Positions 38,071 through 47,891 of a DNA stretch of 64,000 nucleotides are shown one piece after another; position 1 is the first letter of the stretch, and each line of letters opens with the position of its first letter. Source of the DNA: UBA8752 sp002336475 (GTDB lineage Bacteria; Bacteroidota; Bacteroidia; Flavobacteriales_D; Sanyastnellaceae); the NCBI GenBank assembly GCA_943846755.1, contig OX044365.1:2480001-2544000 (forward strand). Reading direction: 5' to 3'. Both the position numbers and the translations under genes were made by a program. The notes below the pieces were generated by a model. The model saw only the letters and a program-made list of their open reading frames with translations. It was not told where the DNA came from and ran no database searches.

Positions 38071-40527
38071 ATGCTTATGGGAGATACACTCGCGCTTGAA
38101 ACTGGAGAGGACCTCAGGAAGGTCGCTCTGAATGACTACCGTCTGGCCTGCATCAGCAGAGAGGCGTCCTTGTTGGGCCGCAAGGAAGTCCTCACGGGCA
38201 AGGCCAAGTTTGGCATCTTCGGAGATGGCAAAGAGGTGGCCCAACTCGCCCTCGCCCGTCAATTTGGAGATGGCGATTTCAGAAGTGGATACTACCGAGA
38301 TCAAACGTTAATGATGGTCTTGGGCCTCATGAGTGTGGAGCAGTACTTCGCCCAGCTTTATGCCGATACCCATCCCGAGCGTGAACCCATGACGGCAGGC
38401 CGTCAAATGAATGGTCATTTCGGGTCCCGCATGGTCGATGGACAAGGGGATTTCTTGCCTTTGACCAAGCAGCCCAACAGCTCCATTGACCTCTCGCCCA
38501 CGGCAAGCCAGATGCCCCGCCTTTTGGGGTTGGCACACGCCAGTAAGCACTTTCGTGCCCGCGGTAAAGCGATGAAAAAAGAGGGCTTTAAAATCAAAGG
38601 CTTCTCGAGAGACGGAAACGAGGTTGCTTTTGGTACCATAGGTGATGCGAGCACTTCCGAGGGGATGTTTTGGGAGACCATGAATGCTGCTGCAGTGATG
38701 GGGGTCCCACTGTGCATGAGTGTGTGGGATGATGGTTACGGAATCTCTGTCCCCAAGAAGTATCAAACAGCGAGGGAGAGCATTTCACAAGCCCTGGCAG
38801 GCATGGCCTACGGTTCTGAGCCGGGTGGTGTCGGAGATGGAGGGGTTTCCATCGCTGAATCTGAAGCTGAATTGCCCGGTGGAGGAATCGTGATTTTTAA
38901 AGTGAGGGCTTGGGATTACCCTGCGTTGCTGCTCACCTATGAGCGGGCGGTCAACATCTGTCGTGAACGCCATGTGCCTGTTTTGGTGCACGTCGAAGAG
39001 TGCACCCAGCCGCAAGGCCACAGTACGAGCGGTTCGCACGAACGGTACAAAACCGCAGAGCGCCTGGCGTGGGCGCAAGAATTTGACTGTATCCGCCAGT
39101 TGGGGCGCTTTCTGGAAATGGAAGGGGCGGCGACAGAGTCTGAATTAGAGGCCATCCGCACTGAGGCCAAGCAATGGGTGCGTGGAGAGCAGAAGTCTGC
39201 TTGGAAGGCGGTTCGCACTGCATTAGATGGTGAGCGGTCGACGGCTGTGGAGTTGCTGAAGAATGTCCCCGGTTGTGAAGCGCAAGGCGCGGCATTGGAG
39301 GCCGTAGCGGACCCCATCCGACGAGACGTCCACGTGACGGTGCGGCAGGCTTTGCACGCAACAGCTGGACAACCTTCCGAGCAGCGTACAGCGCTGTTGC
39401 GTTGGTTGGAAGTTCAAGAGAAACGTTGTGGCGCCTTGTTTGGAGGTGGACTGCACGCCAGCGGGAGGCACGATGCGACCGAGGTGGAGCCTGTTGCTCC
39501 AGAGCTTGGAGAGGAGATGGTGGATGGCCGCCTGGTCCTCCGCGACAACTTTCAAGCCCTCTTTGAGCAGTATCCGGAATTGCTCACATTTGGCGAGGAC
39601 ACAGGCCGCATCGGAGGTGTGAACCAGTCGATGGAAGGCATGCAGGATGCCTTTGGTGAAGACCGGGTCTCCGATACAGGAATCCGGGAATGCACCATTG
39701 TAGGGCAAGGCATTGGACTGGCTATGCGTGGGCTTCGACCAATTGCTGAAATCCAATACCTCGATTACCTCTATTACGCCCTGCAGATCATGCGGGACGA
39801 TTTAGCGACGGTACACTACCGCAGTGCAGGGGCCCAGCGTGCTCCGCTCATCATCCGTACACGGGGCCACCGACTCGAAGGAATTTGGCATGCGGGGAGC
39901 CCCATGGGCGCCATTGTGCACAGCGTGAGAGGGATGCACGTTTGCGTCCCCCGCAACATGACGGAAGCGGCGGGGATGTACAACACCTTGATGGCTGCAG
40001 GAGAGCCGGCTTTGGTGGTGGAGTGCTTGAACGGATACAGGAACAAAGAGCGCAAGCCGCTGAATGCTGGTGCCTTCAGGATTCCTCTGGGCCAACCTGA
40101 AGTGGTGCGTTCCGGTACTGACTTGACAGTGGTGTCGTACGGGAGCACCTTTAATCTGTGTGTTGTTGCGGCTGACCGGTTGGCAGAGCTTGGTATTGAG
40201 GTTGAATTGGTGGATATCCGGACCCTGCTGCCGTTTGATTTGACAGGAACCATTGTGGGGAGCGTTGCTCGGACCCATAGGGTGCTCTTCGTAGACGAAG
40301 ACGTTCCTGGAGGAGCCACTGCATATATGATGGAACGCGCTATGGCGTCAGGCGATATGTGGTCGCATTTGGACGCCGCTCCACAGACGTTATCTGCCGC
40401 GCCGCATTTGCCGGCGTATGGCAGTGACGGAGACTTTTTCTCCAAGCCATCGGTCGAAGACATCGTGGAACGGGCATACGCCATGATCTCGGAGGATGAC
40501 CCCACGTCCTTCCCCGATTTGCGCTGA
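38071..40527 (+). CDS. 2-oxoacid dehydrogenase E1, fused alpha and beta subunits
   Basis: 818 residues; starts possible at 38071 or 38077. The N-terminal half is the E1 alpha subunit with 'GYYRDQ', 'GRQMNGHFGS' and the thiamine diphosphate-binding 'GTIGDASTSEGMFWETMNAA'. From about residue 490 the E1 beta subunit follows ('FGEDTGRIGGVNQSMEGM', 'QYLDYLYYALQIM', 'VEVELVDIRTLLPFD'-like and 'VDEDVPGGATAYM'). The fused layout is usual in Bacteroidota and is generally annotated as branched-chain 2-oxoacid (or pyruvate) dehydrogenase. It decarboxylates 2-oxoacids and acylates the lipoyl E2; E2 is not in this window, E3 may be lpdA at 17832. Confidence 0.93.
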   Translation: MLMGDTLALETGEDLRKVALNDYRLACISREASLLGRKEVLTGKAKFGIFGDGKEVAQLALARQFGDGDFRSGYYRDQTLMMVLGLMSVEQYFAQLYADTHPEREPMTAGRQMNGHFGSRMVDGQGDFLPLTKQPNSSIDLSPTASQMPRLLGLAHASKHFRARGKAMKKEGFKIKGFSRDGNEVAFGTIGDASTSEGMFWETMNAAAVMGVPLCMSVWDDGYGISVPKKYQTARESISQALAGMAYGSEPGGVGDGGVSIAESEAELPGGGIVIFKVRAWDYPALLLTYERAVNICRERHVPVLVHVEECTQPQGHSTSGSHERYKTAERLAWAQEFDCIRQLGRFLEMEGAATESELEAIRTEAKQWVRGEQKSAWKAVRTALDGERSTAVELLKNVPGCEAQGAALEAVADPIRRDVHVTVRQALHATAGQPSEQRTALLRWLEVQEKRCGALFGGGLHASGRHDATEVEPVAPELGEEMVDGRLVLRDNFQALFEQYPELLTFGEDTGRIGGVNQSMEGMQDAFGEDRVSDTGIRECTIVGQGIGLAMRGLRPIAEIQYLDYLYYALQIMRDDLATVHYRSAGAQRAPLIIRTRGHRLEGIWHAGSPMGAIVHSVRGMHVCVPRNMTEAAGMYNTLMAAGEPALVVECLNGYRNKERKPLNAGAFRIPLGQPEVVRSGTDLTVVSYGSTFNLCVVAADRLAELGIEVELVDIRTLLPFDLTGTIVGSVARTHRVLFVDEDVPGGATAYMMERAMASGDMWSHLDAAPQTLSAAPHLPAYGSDGDFFSKPSVEDIVERAYAMISEDDPTSFPDLR

Positions 40528-40529
40528 CC

Positions 40530-40760
40530 GTGGAACGCATCGAGCTTTCCCTTAGGAAGCCTTACATCGACCTGCTTCAATTGCTAAAGGCAACGGGCTT
40601 GTGCGCCACAGGCGGAGAGGCCAAATGGACGGTAGATGAGGGGCGGGTGACCGTGAACGGAGAACCTGAGTCTCGCCGGCGCCGCAAACTGGTCGTCGGG
40701 GACGAAGTGGTGGTCGATGGTCAATATCTCGTGGGCATTATTGCAGGGATTGCCCCGTGA
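40530..40760 (+). CDS. S4-domain RNA-binding protein
   Basis: 76 residues, GTG start two bases after the stop of the E1 gene. 'LLQLLKATGLCATGGEAKWTV' begins the S4 fold and 'GRVTVNGEPESRRRRKLVVGD' completes it, as in YbcJ/RlbA-type small RNA-binding proteins. Probably binds structured RNA, perhaps on the ribosome. Co-transcription with E1 is likely from the spacing. Confidence 0.85.
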   Translation: MERIELSLRKPYIDLLQLLKATGLCATGGEAKWTVDEGRVTVNGEPESRRRRKLVVGDEVVVDGQYLVGIIAGIAP

Positions 40761-40828
40761 TTTCGTCGCATATTGCCTGACGCTATTCTCGAAGGGTGGT
40801 AAGTAACCGCTATTGATTCCATCTAAAA

Positions 40829-43687
40829 ATGTGCCAGATGCGCCTCCAATACTGGGCTGTATGCCTGATGCTGAGTCTCTTGTCATTGACGACGTTCGCC
40901 CAAGAGGTGGTCAAAGGTCAAGTCATCGATGGTGAAACTGGGGGCCCCGTTTTTGCTGCAGGTGTCGTGGTGCAGGGCACTTCAACGGGAACTTCTACAG
41001 ATTTTGATGGCCGTTTCAGATTGGAAGTGGATGCGCTGCCGGTTCGGCTGAACATCAGCTTTATCGGTTACGCCATGCTGACTGTTGATGTGAAAACCAC
41101 GGAGAATGACGTGCGCGTTTCACTTCAGCCGGACGCGGTTTTGATGGAAGAAGCAGAGGTCGTGGGTTCCAGGATCGATGAGCGTCAGAAACAGGGCCCC
41201 CTCACAGTCGAGTCCATGGATGTTCTGGCCATTAGAGAAGCCCCCAGTGGCAATTTCTACGAAGGTCTCGGCAACCTCAAAGGGGTGGACATGACCAGTG
41301 CGTCGCTTGGATTTAAGATCATCAATACCCGTGGATTTAACAGTACATCGCCTGTGCGTTCTCTTCAATTGATTGATGGGGTGGACAACCAAAGTCCAGG
41401 CTTGAACTTCTCGTTGGGCAACTTCTTGGGGGCACCTGAGCTCGATGTTATGAAGGTGGACATCGTTGCGGGAGCCAGCAGTGCATTCTATGGACCTGGC
41501 GCATTTAACGGGGTCATCTCCATGGAAACAAAGTCCCCCTTTCGTTTTCCCGGAGTGGCTGTCAGTGCCAAGTTGGGTGAGCGCAACCTGACCGAATCGG
41601 GTTTCCGTTACGCGGATTACATCGAAAACGCAGAAGGCAATCCTGTCCTCGGATTCAAGATTAATGCCTTTCGCTTTAGCGCAGACGACTGGGTGGCTGA
41701 CAACTACAATCCGGTGGATGGATCCAATGTAGACGCCACCAACCCAGGTCGATTTGATGCGGTCAACATCTATGGAGATGAGTACAAGACGGTCTTTGAT
41801 TACAGTGGAGACAACAGCACCAATGCCCGTGGACTGGGGTCTTTTTACCGCACCGGATACAAGGAGGGCGAACTGGTCGATTACGGCACCAAAAACCTCA
41901 AGGTTTCCACGGCCCTTCATGTGAGGCTGCAGCCCGAAAAGACATACGAGTCCGCTGAATTGGTGTATGGGTTCAATAGCGGTTTTGGCACAACGGTGTA
42001 CCAAGGCGACAACCGCTTCTCGCTGCGTGACATTGAGTTCTACCAGCACAAGATTCAATTGTCCAAGCCTGGAAAGTGGTTTTTTAGGGCTTACCGAACC
42101 AGTGAAGATGCGGGCAACAGTTATGACCCGTATGCGACTGCATTGCGGCTGCAGGAGGAGACCCGAAGCGATTACAGTTATTCGAAAGTGTACTACCGCT
42201 ATTGGGTGGACAGCATCTCGCCGTTGATCGGAGGCACATGGCCGGAGGGCATTTTGGACACTTCTGGATCATTTCCAACGTTCACCATTCCCCCAGATAG
42301 CATTTCTGCTTGGTTTGCAAACAACCAGACCAACCTCACGGACTGGCACAACTTGGTTCAGGACTGGACCAACAATGGTTATGCTGGCTTGAGCGACGTG
42401 TCCCTCGAGCCACTGGGGCACCTTGAGCCCGGAAGCCCTGAATTTCAAGAGGCGTTTGATCGGATCACGGCCCTGAAGAACAACGAAGGAGAGGGGGGAA
42501 CCCGGTTCTATGACCGTTCGAGCTTGATCCACATGCACGGTGAGCGCACCTTCAAGCCCACAGGCTTCGAAGAAATCAGGGTGGGCGGCAATTTCCGCCG
42601 GTATACGCCCAACAGTGATGGCACCATCTTCAGCGATACAGCAGGAGTGGTCATCACCAATCAGGAGTATGGGCTCTATGCAGGAGCGAGAAAGCGGTTT
42701 GCCGAGGACAAGGTCATTACGACGGCGACCATTCGTGCAGACAAGAACCAAAACTTCGACTGGGTATTCTCTCCGGCGGCCTCTTTGGTTTGGCAGCCGC
42801 GGGAGCAGGATTACTTCCGGCTCAGTTTTTCAAGCGCTTTGCGCAATCCCACATTGGCAGACCAATACCTCTATCTCGATGTGGGTCCAGCCACGCTGGT
42901 GGGCAACCTGAACGGACGTGACAGTTTGGTTACCATTGACAGTTTTGTGGATTATAGGAACAGCGTTTCAAGTGCGGCAGGCCTGCCATTTGGAAACCTC
43001 GATACCATGCAGTTTTTCAATATTGCACCCTTGCAGCCAGAACAGGTCAAGTCCGTTGAGGTCGGATACAGGACCACTCTGTGGGACAAGCTGTACTTGG
43101 ATGGAAGCTGGTATTACAGCCAGTACACCAACTTTATCGGATACAACATTGGCCTCGATGTCCTGTTCCAGAACCCCTCCTTTCCAGAGGCTGTTACAGG
43201 CATCGACGTTTACCGGTATGCGGCCAACTCCATCAATGATGTCAGAACCACAGGTGCTTCTTTGGGAGCCAATTGGTATGTCGGGGACAATTGGATGATA
43301 TCCGGAAACTACAGCTGGAACCGCTTGGTCAAAACCGACGAAAACGATCCCATCATTCCAGCCTTTAATACACCCGAGCACAAGTACAATTTTGGCGTTA
43401 GCACCAGGGACCTCCGGTTGCGTGAAGCAAGTACATGGGGTTTCGGCGTGAATTATAAGTGGGTTCAGGGCTTTGTTTTTGAGGGTTCACCTCAATTCAC
43501 AGGGTATGTGCCCACGTTTGATTTGTTGGACATTCAGGCGAATGCTCACATTGACCAGCTCAATATGACGGTCAAGGCGGGTGCGTCTAACGTATTGAAG
43601 AACTGGCATATAGAGGCTTATGGCGGGCCTTCGGTTGGCCGTTTAGCGTACATCAGCCTTCTTTATGAAGTCAGTACAAAAGATTGA
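40829..43687 (+). CDS. TonB-dependent outer-membrane receptor
   Basis: 952 residues; the second ATG at 40838 is also possible. Signal peptide ends near 'TTFAQEVV'. A carboxypeptidase-regulatory-like domain (about residues 25-110, 'VKGQVIDGETGGPVFAAGV', 'STDFDGRFRLEV') precedes the plug ('GLGNLKGVDMTSASLG', 'NTRGFNSTSPVRSLQLIDG', 'VDIVAGASSAFYGPGAFNG') and a 22-strand-type barrel ending 'AYISLLYEVSTKD'. No SusD gene is adjacent, so it is not a classical polysaccharide utilisation pair. Substrate unknown; the following secreted esterase-fold gene is co-directional but 110 bases away. Confidence 0.92.
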   Translation: MCQMRLQYWAVCLMLSLLSLTTFAQEVVKGQVIDGETGGPVFAAGVVVQGTSTGTSTDFDGRFRLEVDALPVRLNISFIGYAMLTVDVKTTENDVRVSLQPDAVLMEEAEVVGSRIDERQKQGPLTVESMDVLAIREAPSGNFYEGLGNLKGVDMTSASLGFKIINTRGFNSTSPVRSLQLIDGVDNQSPGLNFSLGNFLGAPELDVMKVDIVAGASSAFYGPGAFNGVISMETKSPFRFPGVAVSAKLGERNLTESGFRYADYIENAEGNPVLGFKINAFRFSADDWVADNYNPVDGSNVDATNPGRFDAVNIYGDEYKTVFDYSGDNSTNARGLGSFYRTGYKEGELVDYGTKNLKVSTALHVRLQPEKTYESAELVYGFNSGFGTTVYQGDNRFSLRDIEFYQHKIQLSKPGKWFFRAYRTSEDAGNSYDPYATALRLQEETRSDYSYSKVYYRYWVDSISPLIGGTWPEGILDTSGSFPTFTIPPDSISAWFANNQTNLTDWHNLVQDWTNNGYAGLSDVSLEPLGHLEPGSPEFQEAFDRITALKNNEGEGGTRFYDRSSLIHMHGERTFKPTGFEEIRVGGNFRRYTPNSDGTIFSDTAGVVITNQEYGLYAGARKRFAEDKVITTATIRADKNQNFDWVFSPAASLVWQPREQDYFRLSFSSALRNPTLADQYLYLDVGPATLVGNLNGRDSLVTIDSFVDYRNSVSSAAGLPFGNLDTMQFFNIAPLQPEQVKSVEVGYRTTLWDKLYLDGSWYYSQYTNFIGYNIGLDVLFQNPSFPEAVTGIDVYRYAANSINDVRTTGASLGANWYVGDNWMISGNYSWNRLVKTDENDPIIPAFNTPEHKYNFGVSTRDLRLREASTWGFGVNYKWVQGFVFEGSPQFTGYVPTFDLLDIQANAHIDQLNMTVKAGASNVLKNWHIEAYGGPSVGRLAYISLLYEVSTKD

Positions 43688-43766
43688 ATTTTAGCGTTTA
43701 CAAATTTCTTGATTGGGAATGCGTGGAATGCAGCGTGTAATTCATACACACTCATTCGCGCTTTCC

Positions 43767-43774
43767 TATCTTAC
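43767..43774 (+). promoter_or_regulatory. -7 box TATCTTAC
   Basis: TATCTTAC resembles TAnnTTTG and ends 23 bases before the ATG at 43798. Otherwise the 110-bp gap after the TonB receptor gene holds nothing recognisable. Confidence 0.3.
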
Positions 43775-43797
43775 CCTCTCAACTTTGGGACCAAACC

Positions 43798-46700
43798 ATG
43801 AAGCAAACTTGTCTCCTTTTGGTAGCGTTTTTCGCTTGCCTTACTGCCGGTGCACAGACCCGGTATCTCGACGAGGTTTTCAGTGATGTCACTGTATCCT
43901 CCAACATTCAATACGGTACAAACATTACCATCATCCCCGCCCTACAAGGCCTACCACCTGCTGCGCAGCCTCTGGTACTGGACTTGTATGAGCCTACAGG
44001 TGACACGGAGTCTGACCGTCCGCTGTTGCTGATGTTCCACACTGGAAACTTCCTGCCTGTTTATTTGAACGGTGGAGCCCAGGGAACCAAAACGGACAGC
44101 GCCATTGTGGAGCTGTGCACGCGTTACGCCAAAATGGGGTACGTCGTGGCCAGTGTTGACTACCGCGTCGGTTGGAACGCACTCGCGAGCACCCAAGAGG
44201 AGCGGACACTTCAATTGATCCAAGCCGCCTACCGTGGTGTGCAAGACAGCAGAACAGCTGTTCGTTATTTCCGCAAGTCAGTTGCGGATGACGGCAACCC
44301 TTACGGCATCGACGACACCAAAATTGGATTGGGTGGAGATGGAACAGGTGGATACATCACCTTGGCTTCTGCTGGCATCAGCAGCTACAATGACATCATC
44401 CTTGACGATACAGGTGTCCCCATTCCGAAGTTCTGGTATGATCCAGGAACAGGTTCACAAATCCCCATGGTCGTAGAGGACATTCATGGCAATCCAGATG
44501 CTACCAATGATGCCTATGCTCCTGCCTCATCCGGTGGAATTCAATTGTGCATGGCCAACCACGTTGGTTATGATTCCGACTTCAATTTCCAATTCAACCT
44601 TGGAGGTGCCTTGGGTGACCTCAATTGGTTGGATGAGGGAGATGTTCCCATGGTGAGTTTCCATTGTCCTCACGACCCATTCGCTCCTTATGAGACTGCG
44701 GTATTGATCGTTCCTACCACCAACGAGCCCGTTGTGGAAGTGAGCGGTGCTTATGATGTCCACCAAGAGATCAACGGGTACGCGACAAACAACAACGCGG
44801 TGTTTGCAGACGCAGACATCGCTGATGCCGCTTCAGAAAGCAACAACGGTTGGGATGGTCTTTTCCCCGTTTTGAACAGTTATGTAGATGGAGCCGCGAC
44901 TGAGCCCTTTGACAGCTCACCATGGCAGTGGTTCAGCGAGGATGCTGTCCAGGCTTATGATGATGCCAACGGCACCACAATTCTTGCTACCCAATTGACT
45001 TTGAACCCCACCATGGGTGAGGCTGAAGCGATGTTCTGGATTGACCAGATCGTGGATTACAACAGCCCCCGAATGGGATTGGCGCTCGGTGTTTTGTCCG
45101 AAGGTCAAATCAACAGCAATGGTGTGCGTTACATTGATGAGGTATTCACCGATGTAGAGGTGACTTCAGGTGTGGTCTACGGCAACAACATCACGGTGAT
45201 TCCCGCATTGCAAGGTGCTCCCCCTGCAGCGGAAGATTTGATTTGTGACATTTATGAGCCTGTTGGTGATACCGAGTCAGACCGTCCTTTGATCTTGTAT
45301 TTCCACACAGGAAACTTCTTGCCTCAGTATGTAAACGGAAGTGCCGTTGGTAACCGCACTGACTCTTGCGCGGTCGCCCTGTGCACCGAATTTGCCAAGA
45401 AAGGATACGTTGTCGCAAGTTGTGATTATCGTCTGGGTTGGAATGCTTTGGCAGGGACTCAGGATGAGCGCACTTTGCAGCTGATTCAAGCGGCTTATCG
45501 CGGTGTTCAGGACAGCCGCACTGCAGTGCGTTTCTTCCGCAAGAGCATTGCCGAAAGTGGTAACCCTTATGGTGTTGCCGACAACAAGATCGCCATGTTT
45601 GGAGAGGGTACGGGTGGTTACATCACCCTCGCTTCAGCTGGCATCTCCAGTTACAATGACATCATCTTGGATGATGCCGGTGTCCCCATTGCCAAGTTCT
45701 GGTACGATCCAGGCTCAGGAGAACAAATCCCAATGGTCATCGAAGACGTGCACGGTAACCCCGATGCTACATCAAATGGTTTCGCTCCTGCGGAAATTGG
45801 TGGCTTCCCATTGTGTTTGGCCAACCACGTTGGCTACAGCTCAGACTTTGACTTTCAGATGAACTTGGGTGGTGCCCTTGGAGATTTGGACTGGTTGGAT
45901 GAAGGTGATGTTCCCATGATCAGCTTCCACGGTCCTCACGATCAATTCGCCCCATACACCACTGGTGTTTTGGTGGTTCCAACAACCAACGAGCCTGTAG
46001 TAGAGGTCAGTGGAGCGTTTGATGTTCACGCTGAGATCAATGGCTTTGCGACCAATAACAATGCCGTCTTTGCAGAGATTGGATTGCCCGACCCTGCGGT
46101 TGGTTACGGCAACCAAGGCTGGGATGGTCTTTATCCTGTGCTCAACAACTACGTTGACGGTGCGCCTACTGAGCCTTTTGACGGTGCTCCATGGCAGTGG
46201 TGGGATGTGGCTACGACGGAGTTCGTGGACAGCCAAAACGGCACCAACATTGCTGCGACTCAGTTGACATTGAACCCAACGATGGGTCCTGCTGAAGCGG
46301 CCTTTTGGATCAACGAGGTGACCAACTACACTGCACCCCGTTTGGCGGTTAGCCTCGGTGTTGCAGCCCTCGGACCTGGTTGTAATGATGAGTCAGCTTG
46401 TAACTACAGCGCCTTGGCTACCACGGACGATGGCTCTTGTGATTATGCTGCCGAAGGATTTGACTGTGACGGCAATTCACTCATCGTTCCTGGATGTACC
46501 GATGTCATCGCATGTAACTATGATGGCTTTGCAACGGAAGATGACGGATCATGTGATTACATGGATACGACATTGCCTACGGGTGCTACAAATGTCTGGT
46601 TGGTGGGTCTCACCTTGACTGGTACAGACAATGAGCCCCTCGCTGGTGGATGTGAAGTCACCGGCGGTGTAAACCCCAACATTGCAGTGAACGGCGTGTT

Positions 46701-47727
46701 CCTCGGCGATGGAACTGGAGGGCCTTTGGTGATGTCCAATGTGACCGACCCCACAGGTGGTTTGCTCTTTGATCTTGTAGCCATTGCGAGCAACACCCCA
46801 GTGGGCATGTGTGGAGGTCAATTCACGGTAAATCTGTCGGGCAACGTTTTGACGCTCGCAGAGCAAAATGGTGTTTGGAGGACGATTGTACCTGTTCTGG
46901 GTCCACAGTACCTCTGGGCCGCTCCATTGAGCAGCTTTACGCCAGGTTGTGGTGACCCAACGGCTTGTGGATTCACAAACCCTTGTGACATCAGCTTGCT
47001 GTGTGACTACACGGATACCGACGGGGATGAAATCCTCGACTGCCAGGAGATTGCAGGTTGCCAAGACGAGTCTGCAGACAACTACAATGCCAACGCAACG
47101 GATCCAGGTACTTGTAACTACAACGGCTGTACCAACGCTGACGCTGTGAACTTTGACTCAGGTGCCAACACGGACGACGGCAGTTGCCAGTTTGAGATTG
47201 TGTTCCGCGTCAATGCAACAAACATCACCGTTGATGGTGCCATGGGTGTTGCAGGCTCCTTCAATGGATTTGCCGCTTCAGGCATGACCGAGATGGGCTA
47301 TGGTGTTTGGGAGACCTCACTCATTTTGGGTGTGGGTTCTTACCAGTTCAATTATGTCAATGGTGCCGCAACGGAGAACATCTCTGGCGACTGCGATTCC
47401 CAGCGGATGTTGGAAGTTGCAAGCGCTCCAATGACTTTGGATGCATCTTGTTTCGGCGAGTGTGGTCCATGCGCTGGTTGTACAGACCCATTCAGTGCTG
47501 AGTACAACCCATTTGCCGGAGAAGACGACGGAAGTTGCGCCACGGCGATTGTATACGGATGTACTTACCCAGATGCTTCTAACTACAATGCAGCAGCCAC
47601 CATTGATGACGGAACTTGTGAAGTCAGTGGCGCCAACCCTTGTCCTACGGACTTGGATGGCGACGGAGCTACTGCGGTAGGTGACCTGTTGCTCCTGCTC
47701 GGATCCTTCGGTCAGAACTGCGAGTAA
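43798..47727 (+). CDS. Secreted protein with two tandem esterase-fold domains lacking the nucleophilic Ser, and dockerin-like tail
   Basis: 1,309 residues with signal peptide (cleaved near TAGAQTR). Two copies of a 422-residue alpha/beta-hydrolase-like domain (from 43861 and 45127) show 'DTESDRPL', 'FHTGNFLP', 'GYVVAS.DYR.GWNAL', 'QAAYRGVQDSRTAVR' and 'PHD.FAPY'. At the nucleophile elbow, where carboxylesterases have GxSxGG, copy 1 has GDGTGG and copy 2 GEGTGG, so the serine is Gly in both. The acid residue in PHD appears retained. Then follow GC.D..ACNYS..TTDDGSC repeats, an unassigned beta domain (about 46580-46940), a starch-binding-like module ('GVAGSFNGF'), more GCT/CNY repeats and a final 'DLDGDGATAVGDLLLLL..FGQNCE' tail. 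May be an inactive binding protein or an enzyme with unusual chemistry. Confidence 0.75.
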   Translation: MKQTCLLLVAFFACLTAGAQTRYLDEVFSDVTVSSNIQYGTNITIIPALQGLPPAAQPLVLDLYEPTGDTESDRPLLLMFHTGNFLPVYLNGGAQGTKTDSAIVELCTRYAKMGYVVASVDYRVGWNALASTQEERTLQLIQAAYRGVQDSRTAVRYFRKSVADDGNPYGIDDTKIGLGGDGTGGYITLASAGISSYNDIILDDTGVPIPKFWYDPGTGSQIPMVVEDIHGNPDATNDAYAPASSGGIQLCMANHVGYDSDFNFQFNLGGALGDLNWLDEGDVPMVSFHCPHDPFAPYETAVLIVPTTNEPVVEVSGAYDVHQEINGYATNNNAVFADADIADAASESNNGWDGLFPVLNSYVDGAATEPFDSSPWQWFSEDAVQAYDDANGTTILATQLTLNPTMGEAEAMFWIDQIVDYNSPRMGLALGVLSEGQINSNGVRYIDEVFTDVEVTSGVVYGNNITVIPALQGAPPAAEDLICDIYEPVGDTESDRPLILYFHTGNFLPQYVNGSAVGNRTDSCAVALCTEFAKKGYVVASCDYRLGWNALAGTQDERTLQLIQAAYRGVQDSRTAVRFFRKSIAESGNPYGVADNKIAMFGEGTGGYITLASAGISSYNDIILDDAGVPIAKFWYDPGSGEQIPMVIEDVHGNPDATSNGFAPAEIGGFPLCLANHVGYSSDFDFQMNLGGALGDLDWLDEGDVPMISFHGPHDQFAPYTTGVLVVPTTNEPVVEVSGAFDVHAEINGFATNNNAVFAEIGLPDPAVGYGNQGWDGLYPVLNNYVDGAPTEPFDGAPWQWWDVATTEFVDSQNGTNIAATQLTLNPTMGPAEAAFWINEVTNYTAPRLAVSLGVAALGPGCNDESACNYSALATTDDGSCDYAAEGFDCDGNSLIVPGCTDVIACNYDGFATEDDGSCDYMDTTLPTGATNVWLVGLTLTGTDNEPLAGGCEVTGGVNPNIAVNGVFLGDGTGGPLVMSNVTDPTGGLLFDLVAIASNTPVGMCGGQFTVNLSGNVLTLAEQNGVWRTIVPVLGPQYLWAAPLSSFTPGCGDPTACGFTNPCDISLLCDYTDTDGDEILDCQEIAGCQDESADNYNANATDPGTCNYNGCTNADAVNFDSGANTDDGSCQFEIVFRVNATNITVDGAMGVAGSFNGFAASGMTEMGYGVWETSLILGVGSYQFNYVNGAATENISGDCDSQRMLEVASAPMTLDASCFGECGPCAGCTDPFSAEYNPFAGEDDGSCATAIVYGCTYPDASNYNAAATIDDGTCEVSGANPCPTDLDGDGATAVGDLLLLLGSFGQNCE
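43861..46374 (+). repeat. Tandem duplication of a 1,266-bp hydrolase-domain segment
   Basis: The segments starting at 43861 ('RYLDEVF') and 45127 ('RYIDEVF') are 1,266 bases (422 codons) apart and encode highly similar sequences throughout, including long identical stretches, with no linker. Confidence 0.9.
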
Positions 47728-47750
47728 TCACAGCAATCAAACAACATTGG

Positions 47751-47772
47751 AAAGGCGCCCTCGGGCGCCTTT
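47751..47772 (+). terminator. Terminator after tandem-esterase gene
   Basis: AAAGGCGCCC-TC-GGGCGCCTTT lies 23 bases after the stop codon and is followed by a T-containing stretch. Confidence 0.85.
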
Positions 47773-47891
47773 CTGCTTTTAAGGCCGTTTGTGAACGGGA
47801 TGCTGACGCACACGAAGGCTTTGTTTGAGCAAGGCGTTGATGCTGCAGATTCGCCTTGTCAGCTGGTCGTGGAGAAGCCGCTGACAGCTTC

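Noticed and set aside
40829..47727. Classical SusC/SusD polysaccharide utilisation locus
   Set aside because: There is a TonB receptor but no SusD-like lipoprotein, and the next gene is not a typical glycan-degrading enzyme.
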